Part shown: one piece after another, positions 1 to 13,460 of the stretch | Numbering within the stretch: the stretch's first letter is position 1 | How the letters are laid out: each line of letters starts with the position of its first letter | From: Metaphire vulgaris | Taxonomy: Eukaryota > Annelida > Clitellata > Crassiclitellata > Megascolecidae | Reading direction: 5' to 3' | Assembly (NCBI GenBank): GCA_018105865.1 | Contig: CM030841.1 | Span: 14,012,182-14,076,181 of the forward strand | Length of the DNA stretch: 64,000 bases | Made by a program: the position numbers and the translations under genes | The notes under the pieces: model-generated | What the model saw: only the letters and a program-made list of their open reading frames with translations | The model's database searches: none | Told to the model about the DNA's origin: nothing

Positions 1-188
1 AATGCAGGTTTTACAGTTTCGTTTTAACCAATCAATTTTGAGAGGTGTATTTTGATTTAAAGTATAGTGTTTTGTTTTTAAATGTAAATATAAATAATAT
101 AGTTCTATAGCGCCTTAATTTTTTTGAACTAATCAGCCTAAAAGCTACGCAATCCATATAAATTTCCACTTAGCACCGGTGGACATTT

Positions 189-269
189 GAGTGCCCGGGA
201 ATCGAACCCTGGTTGACGGCGGGCAGGGACGACGCTCTACCAAGTACCAACAGAGCAATCGAGGCACCT
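189..269 (-). pseudogene. tRNA-like relic or head of a tRNA-derived SINE
   Basis: Read on the minus strand, the ends AGGTGCC and GGCACTC can pair as an acceptor-like stem. GGTTCGATTCC matches the internal B box of Pol III promoters, and GTTGGTAC...GGTAGAGC resembles a D arm containing a partial duplication. I cannot fold a convincing anticodon arm, so a functional tRNA is unlikely. A decayed tRNA or a SINE head fits better. Confidence 0.3.
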
Positions 270-556
270 ATTGATGGTTTTGTAGTGGTAATGGTGGTCA
301 TACTTTTACTCTGAACAGGAAATGAATAGGCTTTTAATCCTTCCATAATGTGTCACAGAGCCCATGCTGAACAGGCATCATTTTGCCACTTATGCAGTCT
401 TGCTGCTTCCCCTTGCCCCAGAAAAGTCTTGCTGCAGCACCTAGGACTGATTGAAGTCGATTAAGCAAAGATGTCAGTCGTTGGTCATCAAGATTTGTGT
501 GCAAAAGCTTGGTTCAGAGCCAAAGAAATCAGTTAGATTGGCAGCTGTAGGAGATG

Positions 557-843
557 GGTTCTAGGACAATTCGGAGATGGACAATTCGGAGATGGACAAT
601 TCGGAGCGGACAATTCGGAGACGGACAATTCGGAGCACAGTTTAACCCTAACTCTAACCTTAACTCTAACCCTAACCCAAACCCTAAACCTCACCCTAAC
701 CCTAACCATTATAAAAAGTCATATTTTAAAACAGTTTTACAACTTTTGGGGCGAATTTTGTCCTTCTCCGAATTCTCCGTCTCCGAATTGTCCGCTCCGA
801 ATTGTCCACTCCGAATTGTCTGTCTCCGAATTGTCCGGTCACC
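557..843. mobile_element. MITE with arrayed inverted arms and telomere-like centre
   Basis: The left arm carries five units of the type GGACAATTCGGAGA(T/C), and the right arm carries five to six units in inverted orientation. Between them lie degenerate TAACCC-type repeats (about 641-707). The ends GGTTCTAGGACAATTCGG and, inverted, GGTGACCGGACAATTCGG agree. A perfect 8-bp direct repeat, aggagatg, flanks the element at 549-556 and 844-851. Transposition is therefore the best explanation. The superfamily is not certain: 8-bp duplications suggest hAT or P-like, but the ends are not typical hAT. There is no coding capacity. Confidence 0.75.
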
Positions 844-1099
844 AGGAGATGTCTTTGGTCTAGAGTCCATAGCATTCAGTTTGTTGGGAGATCTAAGAAA
901 TAGAAGAAGAGTGTTCCATGCTTTTGGGACTGTAGCAAGAATGTCCCATTTTTATGTCTTTTTGTTCATGTATAAAAGTTCACTTGTCTAAATGTGCATG
1001 AATTGAGAAAGGGATCGTGTCTAATAAAGCAAACATTTAGACTAGAATAGTTTTGATAAATTTATTGATGTTGTTATTGTTTGGCTTTAAGTTTAAGAA

Positions 1100-4000
1100 A
1101 TGTCAAAGCAACACATATCAGCAGGAACATCCCGAAAGTGCTCCAAATCATCGCATTTGAAATCATCTGCCAGTCATCATTTAAATCTTGATCTTCAACA
1201 TCCAGAAAGGATAAGACATTCTGGTTGTCTGAATTCTGCTGCCGATAAAAGAGGAAAATGGTGTGACATCAGACCTTTTGTTGAAGACATGTCTCTCAAT
1301 AACAAACACAAGCTCAATGGCTATGTGAAAAATAATCTTGATGACAGCATTTTGGGTAGAATGACACTGGTAAATTTGGATAGAAAACTAAAAGCAGCTG
1401 CGGACATTGCCTTACATGAGCGCCAAGTGGGAAAAATTAAGGAAGATGAATTTGTTAGTACTGAAGAAATCTATACAGACAGAGATATTGAAATTCAGAA
1501 AACAAAGATGATCCAGCATTTGCAAGACGAGCTATTTGACTGTCACTCTACTATAGTGAGTAAGATAATAATGGCCAGTAATTATTTATGACAGATTTAT
1601 ATGTGCTGCATAAGTTAGCATTTGATTAAGCAGTTAGTTGTTAAATATGTTAGAGGTTAATTGTAAGTACGGTAATTAGGCCTAATAAAGGACCAGTCGA
1701 CTCAGCTGTGAATGAGTACATCGGGTGTTAACTCGGTGGAAGGAAAGGCAGTGAGGGAAAGGTTGGCAACCGTCCTCATTCAGCCGTTGCTATGTAAAAC
1801 TGAAGGTGCTAACCCTTCGGTTCTCCGTACGGGCGCTGAGCCTATGGAGTGTACCTACCTTATCTTATTAGTACATGAAGTATGTTGATCTCTGCAACTT
1901 AGTTGTTAACAAGGTATCTATAATCAATTAGTTACACAAAAATGCATGAGATTGAGGACCTCTAGCCGCTGTCAATCGGATGCTATTTGCTGGTGCGTCT
2001 CTGGGAAGCCTCGCTACGTGACCAAAATGTCAAGTAGATGCGAGCTTTGGCTATAGTTCGGCCTGGTTTGGTGCATACTGGTGCATTTGTAAAAGTCCTC
2101 ATTCTGAATGTAGTTGTACTATTTAACCCCAGGATCTCATGCAGTTGCAGGTGTGGAAAGACACACAAACACACACACACACACATGTTTTCATACAGAG
2201 ACCTTAGAAGCATTGATCTTTCGTTATTTCCTGTTTCATGGAACTTGGCTTACTGTATGGTGATGAAGGTGCACTGAAATATATATAGGCCGAACTATAT
2301 TACCGTATATTGATTTGGCAATTTTTTTAAAGGGAGCATTTGCTGGACATTCTGTATTTAGAAATTGTTGAAATCTGAATCTTCTGAGAATACTAAAGAA
2401 CTGCGGTCAAAAATCGATTCAATGAAGGAAGAATTGGCAACAGAGATTGGAAAGAGATCGAATTTAGAGAACTCTCAGACCGCTCTTATGAAACTTATGC
2501 AGGAAATGGAGAAGCTGTTGCAGAGTGAACGTGATAAAGTTAGACATTTTATAGACTTATGTGCTTTATGATTAAGTGATCATATTTCTGTTATAATGTA
2601 AATTTGCTTTACGTTGGTATATCATGCATAAATGTTTATTTATCACTCTTTATCTGCTTTGGAAATTAGTTTCTAAATATTGGACATTTTCTGCTTTTGA
2701 TTTTTTAAAAATTATTTTTGAAATAGTAAGAATTGGACATTGTTTCAATTGTGATATTTGACATTTCTTTAATCTTTCTTATATATCTTTGTGGATGACA
2801 TTAGTATGTTTTTTCTGTGACTGCCTACCTGGATCTACAACCTCGACCACCACGGACTACGAATTACGGGCTATGGATTTACCTAGATTGAGCGCTCGTG
2901 AATAAGCTGGTGCACTGCGCCAAGCTTTCGGGCAGCGCTATAGAAATTTCGTGTTTACTTACTTACTTTCCAAAAGCTCTTTTTTATCTGTGTCCATGAT
3001 TTATTGCTGCTTAGCAGTCAATTTGAGTGATAACCAATCTTTGCTTAAACATTTGCTTTCTTGTCCTAAAAATCAATTTTTTTCTTATTTATTATCAAGA
3101 CATTTAGGCTGATGATACTGTATATCATTATTTATTCATGATTTTATTGTGATTTTCAATTACTAAACAAACATTGTTTCTCTGTAATACAGGTTTGTGA
3201 TTTGATGTCAAATTGTACAAATCTCAAACAGGACAGTAAACACTGGGAGACTGTGTACAAACAGGAGCAGCAGTTTCGACAGGAGATTGAACAGAAGTAC
3301 TTTGAATTATTAGACAGAAGTATGTCTTTCTGTTGATGTCTTGATTCATTTGGAAATTGTTAAAGAATTTTGACTTGTTACTTGTACAATAGACATATTG
3401 ATGAAGTGAGCTTGCTTTCTACCTGTTTCTGTGGTATTTTATGCTGAAGAGGATTTTTGTTTAATGCAGTTTCTCCCCTTTTCTAGGCAGAATGGAAGAG
3501 CAGAATGACAATTGCCTATTATTAACTGAAACAGAGAAACTTCGTCTGCAATATTCTGACCTTATTGAACAACTGAACAGGATGAAAACAGTTGCAGACG
3601 AGCAACAGGTATTTCTGCTTTTGTAATTTAGCGAGTTTTGTCAACCCCTTCGACACCGGCAATCCATTTAAATAACTGAAAGGTCATGAAGCCGAAATAT
3701 TGGCGTTATGGGGCAAAGGGGTTTCAATATTTCATTGTTTTGCTATCTGATACTGATGACAGATTTGATTGATTGATTGATTGATTGATTAAATTATGGA
3801 ATAGGAAAAGCATCAAATAATTATCCAAGTTTTCTGTGATTGTGTAGATGTGTGACCTTGTGGAAATGTTATGAATGTTAGAATAGTCTTTTTTTCCCTT
3901 GAAAAGGAAATGGAGAAGAAATTGGCAAAGGAAAATGAACAGCTAAGATGTACTGTTGACAGCTTAAATGGAATCTTATCTAAGGTACCTTGTTCTCAGA

Positions 4001-4779
4001 TGGTATTAAACTATCAAACACACCATGTGTATCCACCACTTTGTTGTGTTTTTTCATTTGAATTTGAATATTCACTTGCTGAAGTAGTGGTAGGCTTTTT
4101 GCCATGCAATCAGAGGGCAGCGGGTTCAAATCTCACCTGGCTACTGTGTAGTGACCATAGACAAGTTATTAACCCCCAATTTTCTGTGAGAAAGAACAAG
4201 AACTCACTCATCTCATCCCTGGATGGCATAGAAGCTTACTGGACTTGCCTTTTGTCAGATAACTCGTCACCGCCATCACTGTTTATTCGGACACTTTGCT
4301 TTTCTTATTATGCTGATGCACATTTTCTGGCTTTGACAAAGAAATATTCACAGATATTATTAACTTTATGATGTCCTGTGTGTTTTTTATTATGGCTTTA
4401 GTATTTTATTTGAGTCATTCGTGATTAGTGAGTGAAAATAATTGAAATTTCGATTAAATTGAATGAAGTACTGCATATGCTTAGTAGTGTTGATTATAGT
4501 TATATTAAATATTTACTTACATTTTGTATATTAAAAAATGTAGTTATTATGTCTAAGGCTTAAATTTATGGATTGTTTTATTAAACTTTATGCAGCCATT
4601 GTATTGCATACCGGTATCTTGCTCAAAAACCTACCTATTTGCCCATTAAAAGTACCGGTAATCAAAATGTGAGTGCTTCTGAGTACTCATCCTAGGAGGT
4701 GCTATATAAATACTTTGTTACATTACATTGCATTATCTGGTAGCATGACTACTTTCATCATCATCATTATCATCATCAT

Positions 4780-4813
<34 letters not shown>

Positions 4814-7800
4814 TATGCATAGCCAGCGGGAGCCATAGCATCACCTGTTGATTATGGCCACGTGTGATGGCTTGATGCCATAGGGAGGCAAGAGTGGCGC
4901 CAGTTTGTTGCTGAAGCTGATCAATCCATCTCTTTCTCGGGTGGCTGGCAATGTGGAAACTTGTTTGGTGGTGTGGTATGGTCCGTACAGGCTACGTGCC
5001 CAAAGAGTGCTACTTTGATGCAGTATTTTCATGAATATCTCACAGGTCACAGCATTTACAGTTAATTATGCATTTTTATTGTAATCATTCGATAATTAAT
5101 TTTGCCTCCGTTAATTTTTGCTCCCTGAATTGTCCTTTTAGCATGTTGAGAAAACTTCATCTGATTTAGAATGCAATTCATCCGACTCGTCTGAACTAAG
5201 AGAACGACTAGAGTCTGCAGTTCAAGACAGCCGTTTGTATCAGCAAAGATGGTAAGTTGCATTTGGCAATTGATCTTTTTAATTTTTCCTGTGTTCAGAG
5301 ATGGTTTGTAAATTCTTTTTACATATTTTGAATAGATGTGCTATTCTTTTAGTGAACTCTGAATGTGTGATGTGAATCTTTTATTTCATAACATCATAAT
5401 TGTTTACTTGTTTTCATTTAGCAACCAGCAACATTATCAAATTGACGACTTGAAGAAAGAATTGCAAGAAAAGATAAGTGAACTGACTCACTTGGAAAGG
5501 TCTTCAAATGAAAACATTTGCGAGCTTTCGAATAACTTGAAGGACAAAGAAATGGAGTTTGAAAAATGTATAAGAGAAAAGGACATTACAATTGAAAAGG
5601 TACAAAATGTCAGAAGGAACATCCTTAGGTTTTTGCCATTTTGCATTGAGTGCAAAGAGAGTTTTTGTATGTATGCCAATGCAAGGTGTTGATTTTAATG
5701 TAGCTTATTATGCCAACATTGTACCACTTACCAGCATATAATATATAGGAATATATAGTATACGTTTCCTTATAATATGCAGAAGAAGTTTATGTATGCA
5801 TACATACCGGTATACATGTATATATGTATACATGTATACATACATACATACATTTATACACACATTCATGCATGTATACTTGTATGTATCCATACATACA
5901 TATATATATATACATGTATTCGTATATATCAGTGTCTCGCAAACTTTTTACCTCGCGGCACACTAAACAGAACAAATTTTTTTCACGGCACATTCTTCAT
6001 AAAATTACAAAACCAACCAACAATTTATTAAATTGAGTGTTCTTTATTAAGGAACTGCCGGGTCTGCAGTCACATATAATGATATGTAGATGTAACAAAC
6101 GCGAAAGTAACGTTCATAGACTGTAGATTCTCGCCGTTGTTTTCCTTAGTGTCGTTTTCACCTTGCATTTTCTCAGATCTTGCCAAAAATTTATCCATTT
6201 CAAATTTCATAGGGCTAAATCTCGGTAAAAGCATCAAATTCAACTGTTACTATACTTATAGTTACCCTACTATTGCAACATCTCAACACATGCAATGTAA
6301 TAATTTCAAAACGGTAATTGGGTCAAATGTATCCTTGCGCGCTCAGACGCTGTTGTTTTTACATTGTAAAGGTCGCAAGGACGGTGACGTCAACGAAAGA
6401 CGTTAATTTCTGGCAGTTGTATCGTTGCGCGTGCAACGTTATATAAAAAAATGGATGTCCGATATATTGTATTGTAGGCTGTGCCGCAGGCTGGTGTGAG
6501 GTTCTATATATGACGCCATTTTTACACTTGCTCATCCGGCAAAATTTTTAGGAAGGGAACAAAAAAATTAAAATAATAGTAAAATTCTGAAATTCTTTCA
6601 CGGCACAGCTGGAATCTCTAGCGGCACACTAGTGTGCCGCGGCACACAGTTTGCGAGACACTGGTATATATGATGAAAAAAGAATAGGTACTCTTGTTTG
6701 CTTATCAGAAGAAAATTTAATTTGATACTTTTACCTCTTGTTATATTGAGGATTTTTAAATTGATTATCTTTATAGGAATTGTTATTGGATCTTAGGTTG
6801 AACATTCTGTACAAGAATTGATAAAAGAGAAGTCAAGTTTCATGGCTCAACTGCATGAGATGTCGTTGGAGTTGGAAGGAAAGAAGAGCAACTGTCGACT
6901 TCTCCGGCAAGAAAACCAAATGCTTTCCAGCAATATTGATGATCTCAAAATGCAACAGGTAAGGTTTTTGTTTATTGTCTCTGTACTGTTGGCAATTCCA
7001 GCAAATTTACAGTATTTATCAATATAATATTCAGAAATCTGTTTTCACTGGTTATCCATTTGAGTTGTTGTGTAGCATGCCTTTCCTAGAGTAATGACTG
7101 ATAAAAATTGTTTATAATTTTTATATGATATTTCTGATTTTGTTGTGCTGATAGTTATCTTCGTTTTCTTCTGGATTTTCTTAAACAGAACTTGCAGTTA
7201 ATTCTTATTTGATTGTTGTGCATGCATTTTATTTAAAAAATGAACTGATGGCCAAACTGAAATGAAATTTGGAATATGCCAGTACAGTTACGAGACGAAG
7301 TTTTTTCAGCTATATCTCACATGAAGGTGACATTATTTGCACTGGGGTTTTGTTTTGTTTCCATCTGTTTCACCAGTTCATCCTTTGACTTCCGTCTTTC
7401 TCCGTCTGAACTTACTGATAATTTGCTTTGTGTAATGCATTTAGAAAAGTCAGGATTACGTAGAAAAATCTCTTAACGATATGACAGAACAGAGGACAAA
7501 GCTATCATACGAGAATGGACTTCTGAGATGTCGTTTAGAAAAACTGCAGCTAGAATTAGAGAGACTGCCAACTATCTTGTCGGAACTTCAGCAGTCGAAA
7601 AAGAATGCACTAGAGATAGATGCAAGGAATAAAAAGGTACTTGGCAGATTTATTTGTTGGTAGGTGTTTGTTCAATGTCTTAAACTTGTTAGTTTTCCGT
7701 GTTTCAGTTGATGTTAAATGTAATCTTGAACAATGGTAAGTATCTGCAATAGTTTCAATATTCTGTTTTTGCTTAAGCAATTGTGATCATTGGAGATAAG

Positions 7801-8114
7801 GGTCAGTGCCTTAAAAACATTGATTTGTGTGAATCTTATATGTAAGAATGTCATTTAGTACATAAGAAACATTTCTTATGTGGGATCATTTTTCTAATGT
7901 TGATGCAATTGTTGTTTCCTCTGGTATTTGTTTGGAGGGAGTTGTGATTTTGAATATCGGTTAGCATACTTAATCAGCTAAATCCAAGTTTACAGTATCC
8001 AATACTGAAAAGATTTATATGCTATGACAGATATACTATATTTTCAATTGTTAAGTGTTTTGGCAGTACTTGTATGATATGCCACCCTAATCAGTTCCTT
8101 ATTATTATTATTAT

Positions 8115-8168
<54 letters not shown>

Positions 8169-8170
8169 CT

Positions 8171-8233
<63 letters not shown>

Positions 8234-11200
8234 ATGAGATAAATCCTTATATTTTATGACAGTTGATTATTTTATTTGATCAGGTTTTTAGAGAATAATC
8301 AATAGATGTGTCTTAGAATTTGGTTGTTTAAAATTTATTTTAGTGTAGATTGAAAATTGAAATTATATAATTTTCAGCTTCAGACTGATTTAGTTGCAAG
8401 TCAAACACTTGTTCATCAACTGGAATCTGAATTGAAATCAACGAAGACTTTGCTCGAACAACTTTATTCAGACTTAAACGCTGCAGATGCAGCACGGGAC
8501 AAATTCGCGGCTGAAAAACAGCAATTGGCTGAGGAAGTCACTCATCTCAGAAATGGACAAATGAAGACGGTGAGAAATGTCTTTTATATTTAAATGCAGG
8601 CATTGCTCTTGTTATATAAAATCTATGCTGTTTCATTGTGTTGATACAGGGTGGTGCAAAAAAACCGGACTATATTAAATGCAAACCTAAATGTGACTAG
8701 TCCGGTTTTTTCACCACCCTGTAGTATACTGAATGTAAATTTGAGTTAGTTCATATTATTTAGGCGACTTCTTCGAGTTCTCTGCATTGTACAGGTCTTT
8801 TGTGTTTGGTGCTCTTTCCTTGAGTGTCTTGGAAATATCGATGTTGTAGTTATCCATCACCCAGCCAAGAAACATGATTCTTGGTTGTTTTGTTTTTTGT
8901 CCTTTAGGCATCCTTCTATTGCCATCATATTTGATACGTTTTTTAGTCACAGTAGCAATGAGCCATTGTGTAAAACCTGTCACATTATAAGGGTTACTGA
9001 TTTTTATGATTGCAGCTCGCAAGTTTGCATCGTTTTTGTGTAAGCAACAAATAGCAGTTCAGATCACTCGTGCTGCATGTCTGTCATGCAAATAAATTTT
9101 AAGAGAATCAGTCGTGGCCTTGTTTTTTTCTTTACTGAAATTTCTTAGTGTCTTGATGTATATTTATTTATGCTTGCTTTGATCATATTGTTGTATTGGG
9201 GGGGGGGTGCAGTGGAGTAGTGACAGGATTTTTGTCATGCAGTCTGATAATAGTGAGTTCAAATCTGACCCTAGCCACTCTGTAGTGACCTTGGACAAGT
9301 TGTTTGCCTCTAATTTTCTGTGAGTAAAGCAATGGGAAACCATCTCTCTCATCTCCACCCCGGGTGTCGTAAGAGCCTCTTGGACCTGCCCTATGCCAGA
9401 GAAGCCATATTAGTCTTCATTGTTGTGTCATACATACAGGTTGAAGATTTGCAGAGCGCATTAGCCGCTTCCAGAGAGGACACTTCCAACATATCGGCGA
9501 TGCTCGAGAGAGCGGTGAAATCTCACACCAACCTTCAGGCTACCGTTGAGGCTGAGAAAGCTAAGCAGGACTCGCTGCTGGAAGAGCTGACGAAGAAGAA
9601 TAAAGAGCTGCGTTCCGTCAAAGAGTCTCTAGGATCAGATCTCGCGGCAGCCGAAGCTCGCCTTCGGACGTGCAGAGATTTTGAATTGGCGCCTCTGAAA
9701 GGGGAGTTGTCTAAACTGAGGGATGACAACAAGAGTCTATTGACTTCAATGGATGAACTACTGAAGTCGAATGAAAACTGTAAAAGTGAAATCGAGCAAC
9801 TTCAGAATGAAGTGAGCAAAAAGTCTGGACTGTTGAAAACTCTTAAAGAAGAGAGGTACGTACGGTAGTTTCTGAGTGTCTTGTTATTTCCAGTTATTTC
9901 TGCAAAATTGTTTACCCTATGATACAAAGCAGACATAAAATTTTGATTGAAGATATTTCCTTTTTTTCTTAATTTGAATATGTATTTTATGAAGGACCTT
10001 CGAAGTTTATTATTTTCGTTAATGTCAGCTAAATTTCTACAGTTACACAGCTGAAGTGATTGTTTATCGAATATGTCTTATATCCCATGCAGAGAAATAA
10101 GAGATGGCCTGCATATGAAACAAAAACACAATCTGGAGGAAAAAGTGGAGTTTTTGAATAGTCAACTGATTCAGGAGCAAAATGATGCCACTAAGAAATT
10201 TGAAGCAGAAAAACAAGAAGTAAAACTATTTTGTGTGCAAATTTGTCTAAGAATTTTAGCTTATTTTTCTCAAGTAGCAGTTTTCTTCAGTTGCAGTTTG
10301 ATGCTTTTAGCTTGAACACTAAAATTTACCAATTTTGCATTTCAGATTAACTTATTTGTCAATTCAATTTCTCAGTCTATCTATTACTGCTAATTTCAGA
10401 CTCTTTTAGTTTCCATTTTATTAGGTCTATCAATATTTTCGTATTGATTTTCTCATCTATGGTTGATGAAAATTTTGATTTTTCATCATGTCAGTCAGTG
10501 AATCACGAGTTTGGATAAATTTGTATATCACTATTTAAATGTTTGCATTTGATCTGGGCTATATCAACAAAATTAAGTGTAACTGTGTCATGCTGTGATC
10601 CATGAACTTGCCCTTTGGATGTTGACTATTGCCTGGCTGATCTTTTCCATAGCTAATTTAAGAAAGGCTGAGCGCCTAAGAATATGCAGCTACTGTTGTG
10701 CTACTTTCCAAGGCGCTATAGAAATCCACGAGATTTTACTTACTTACTTACCGTACTTAGGTGATTTTGTATTGGTTTTTGTCATTTTGTGTAGATGAAT
10801 TTTCTGTACGGTCAGTTGAGGAAGAAAAACAACGAAATTGACGATGAAAATACTCGGCTACAATGTAAAAATAAAGAACTGCAGTTCAGACTAAAGGAAG
10901 AAAACCAGAAGACTGAATCTTTGCTTAAAGTAAATGAAAACTTTTATGACTTTAAAGTTTAAAGCTACTTGCCCTGAACAAAACTAATTTACAGGTTTAT
11001 CAACTTCACTTCGATTTGACAAGGCTTGTTTCTAGATGTTAACGGGTCATTTATGTACAGTACATTTTACATTAGGGGAACTAGAATGAAAGTTTTTAAA
11101 ATTGCATTTATAATTAGTTTACCCTTTGTTTGGCAGCATATGGTATTTTTTTGGTTATTAACAATGTTCACAAAGAATACACTTTATTAAGGTGGGAAGC

Positions 11201-12532
11201 CAGAACGATCGTAATATTATAAAGTTTGAATAACAGTCGATGTTGAAGTTAAACAAGCTCATTTAGTTTTAATAGTGCCACGTAGTTCTGTTTGAGTTTT
11301 TCATTTAATTTTTTGGAAGCTTGTTGTGATAAACAGCGTTTATTTATGCAGATTTCGAGAGATCGCATTGCTGAAATGGAAAAGAATAATGACGAGTATA
11401 TGAGAAAGAATGAAGCACAGGTATGAGAATTCTAAAAATTACTATATCAGTTTAGAAGTATGTGGTTGAAGGCTGATAGTTTTGAAGATTTATGGATGGA
11501 AGGTGGACCATCATCTGTATATTGGGAAATGCACGTTAAACTTCTCAACTTGAAGCATTTATTGACCATTTGTCTTGTTATTAACTGAAGGTCTTCTAAT
11601 GCACCATTTTAGTAATGCAATAATGGCATCAGTCAATCTATGGTTTCTCAGAAATAGAACAGTAATGGTCAGATCCATTAAGTAAGTCAGTTCGGTGGCA
11701 TAGCTAGGATTTTCCGAAGGGGGGTTATGGTTCACATGATTCTAAACTTCGGAAAATTCTGACCAGCAAAAAAAGGTTATCATGGTTTTTCATGATTAGC
11801 AAATCGGTAAAAATTCTGCCAAGCAAAAAAAAGGTCGTCAGCTATTATATAATAGGTATATTATGGACGCCCGTACAACTATATTGATGCGCATTTTTGG
11901 TTGAACAGCCATGGAGGGTTTATCCTCCAAACCCCCTCCTCTTGGCTATGCCACTGAGTCAGTCTCATGTCATCTAAAACGTCTTATTTATGTGTTCAAA
12001 ATCCTGTGAACTTGTAATTAGCTCTAGAAACACACTAACATGTTTGACTTACAGAATTTGATATTGGATTTACTGTATGAATAACTCTTTTTTTAAATTG
12101 TGTTTTTTTCTTTTCAGTGTCTGACAATTCAGAAGTTTATGTCCGTTGTGCTCAAGCTCCAGAGTGAAATGAAGTCACTCGAGCAGATTAAGATGTCCGG
12201 AGTCGACGGCCAGCAATCAAACGAACTATGCAAAGTTCAGAATGCTCAACGGCTAAAACTTTCATACGAGGTGCAAATTTACCGGTATATTAGGAATAAG
12301 TGTTTTCAGTATGTGTAGCTTCTGTTTGTCTCTTTTTAATGAAGGATAAGAGCTGATTTGCTACAGAGCTGCACTGTTGCATCCATCATTAGTTAAAATT
12401 AAATGATCTTGTGAACATGCTAAGTTAGCCTACTTGTTAAGAACAAAAATTTGTTGTTTTGTGGAATTTTTATGTTTTTTCTGCCTATGTATTTAGTATA
12501 ACCAATTATAATATCATGATGATAAGAAGATA

Positions 12533-12571
<39 letters not shown>

Positions 12572-12680
12572 TAACGTACTGATTAATGTAGTAACTTGTG
12601 CGATAACAGAGAAAAACCGCACGCTGTGAGAAGGCTGCAACAGTCTAGTGCCACTCCCACAAGTCAAAAAAAAGACTATC

Positions 12681-12731
<51 letters not shown>

Positions 12732-13385
12732 GACTATATCATTTTAAGTCATTATGTCATACCAGTATATATATATATATATATCTTCATATGCTGTGCA
12801 AAAACAATGGATATTTAATCAGGCATCTTCTCCATTTGTTTTCATTAGGATGAAACAGAAAGAGCAGTTTTGAAAGAAATGAAAAGGCTTGTCCGGGAGT
12901 TAAAAGGATCACGGTAAGGAACAACTGCCGTATTCAGATTTACGCACTTCTTTTTACAAGTAATGTTCAGTTTTTGTCATTTGTACATTGCTTTGGAGAA
13001 GTCAATAGCTGGAGGACAATGACCTGACGTGACCTGTTTGTTGGAATGTATTATCTTGTATTGATCTGTTGTGTTTGATCATTGGCTTCACACTTCTATA
13101 TGTTATGCTCTTCTGTAGAGATCCTGATTTTGAACCCCGATATAGATCAAAGCATGGCATAAATAAGGCTCTGAAGTCAGTGGAAAGAGCAACGGCATTG
13201 GTGGAGGTGAGTCGTTTAACTGTTTGAATGTTGTGCTTCCCTAGTTAAGTACTGTGACACTTGGAATGCCATCGCCATAGTATGAAGATGGAATTCCCAA
13301 CTGAGAAAAGCTGATTGTTTCTAAAGTTATAACAATACTTTATTTCTAAAGTTATAACAATACTTTACTGCTGTGTTGAGTCGGT

Positions 13386-13460
<75 letters not shown>

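Noticed and set aside
189..269. Functional tRNA gene
   Set aside because: No acceptable anticodon arm, and an internal duplication disrupts the D arm.
564..840. CRISPR-like regular repeats
   Set aside because: The repeats are contiguous without spacers, inverted between arms, and lie in an animal genome; a transposon explains them.
4841..5050. 69-residue minus-strand ORF next to an ATC repeat
   Set aside because: Looks like a repeat fragment, but I could not match it to a LINE domain or a second copy in the window.
8756..9022. 88-residue minus-strand ORF in a CCDC150 intron
   Set aside because: No recognisable domain, no splice support, and repeat-like surroundings; cannot be separated from chance or an unknown transposon relic.
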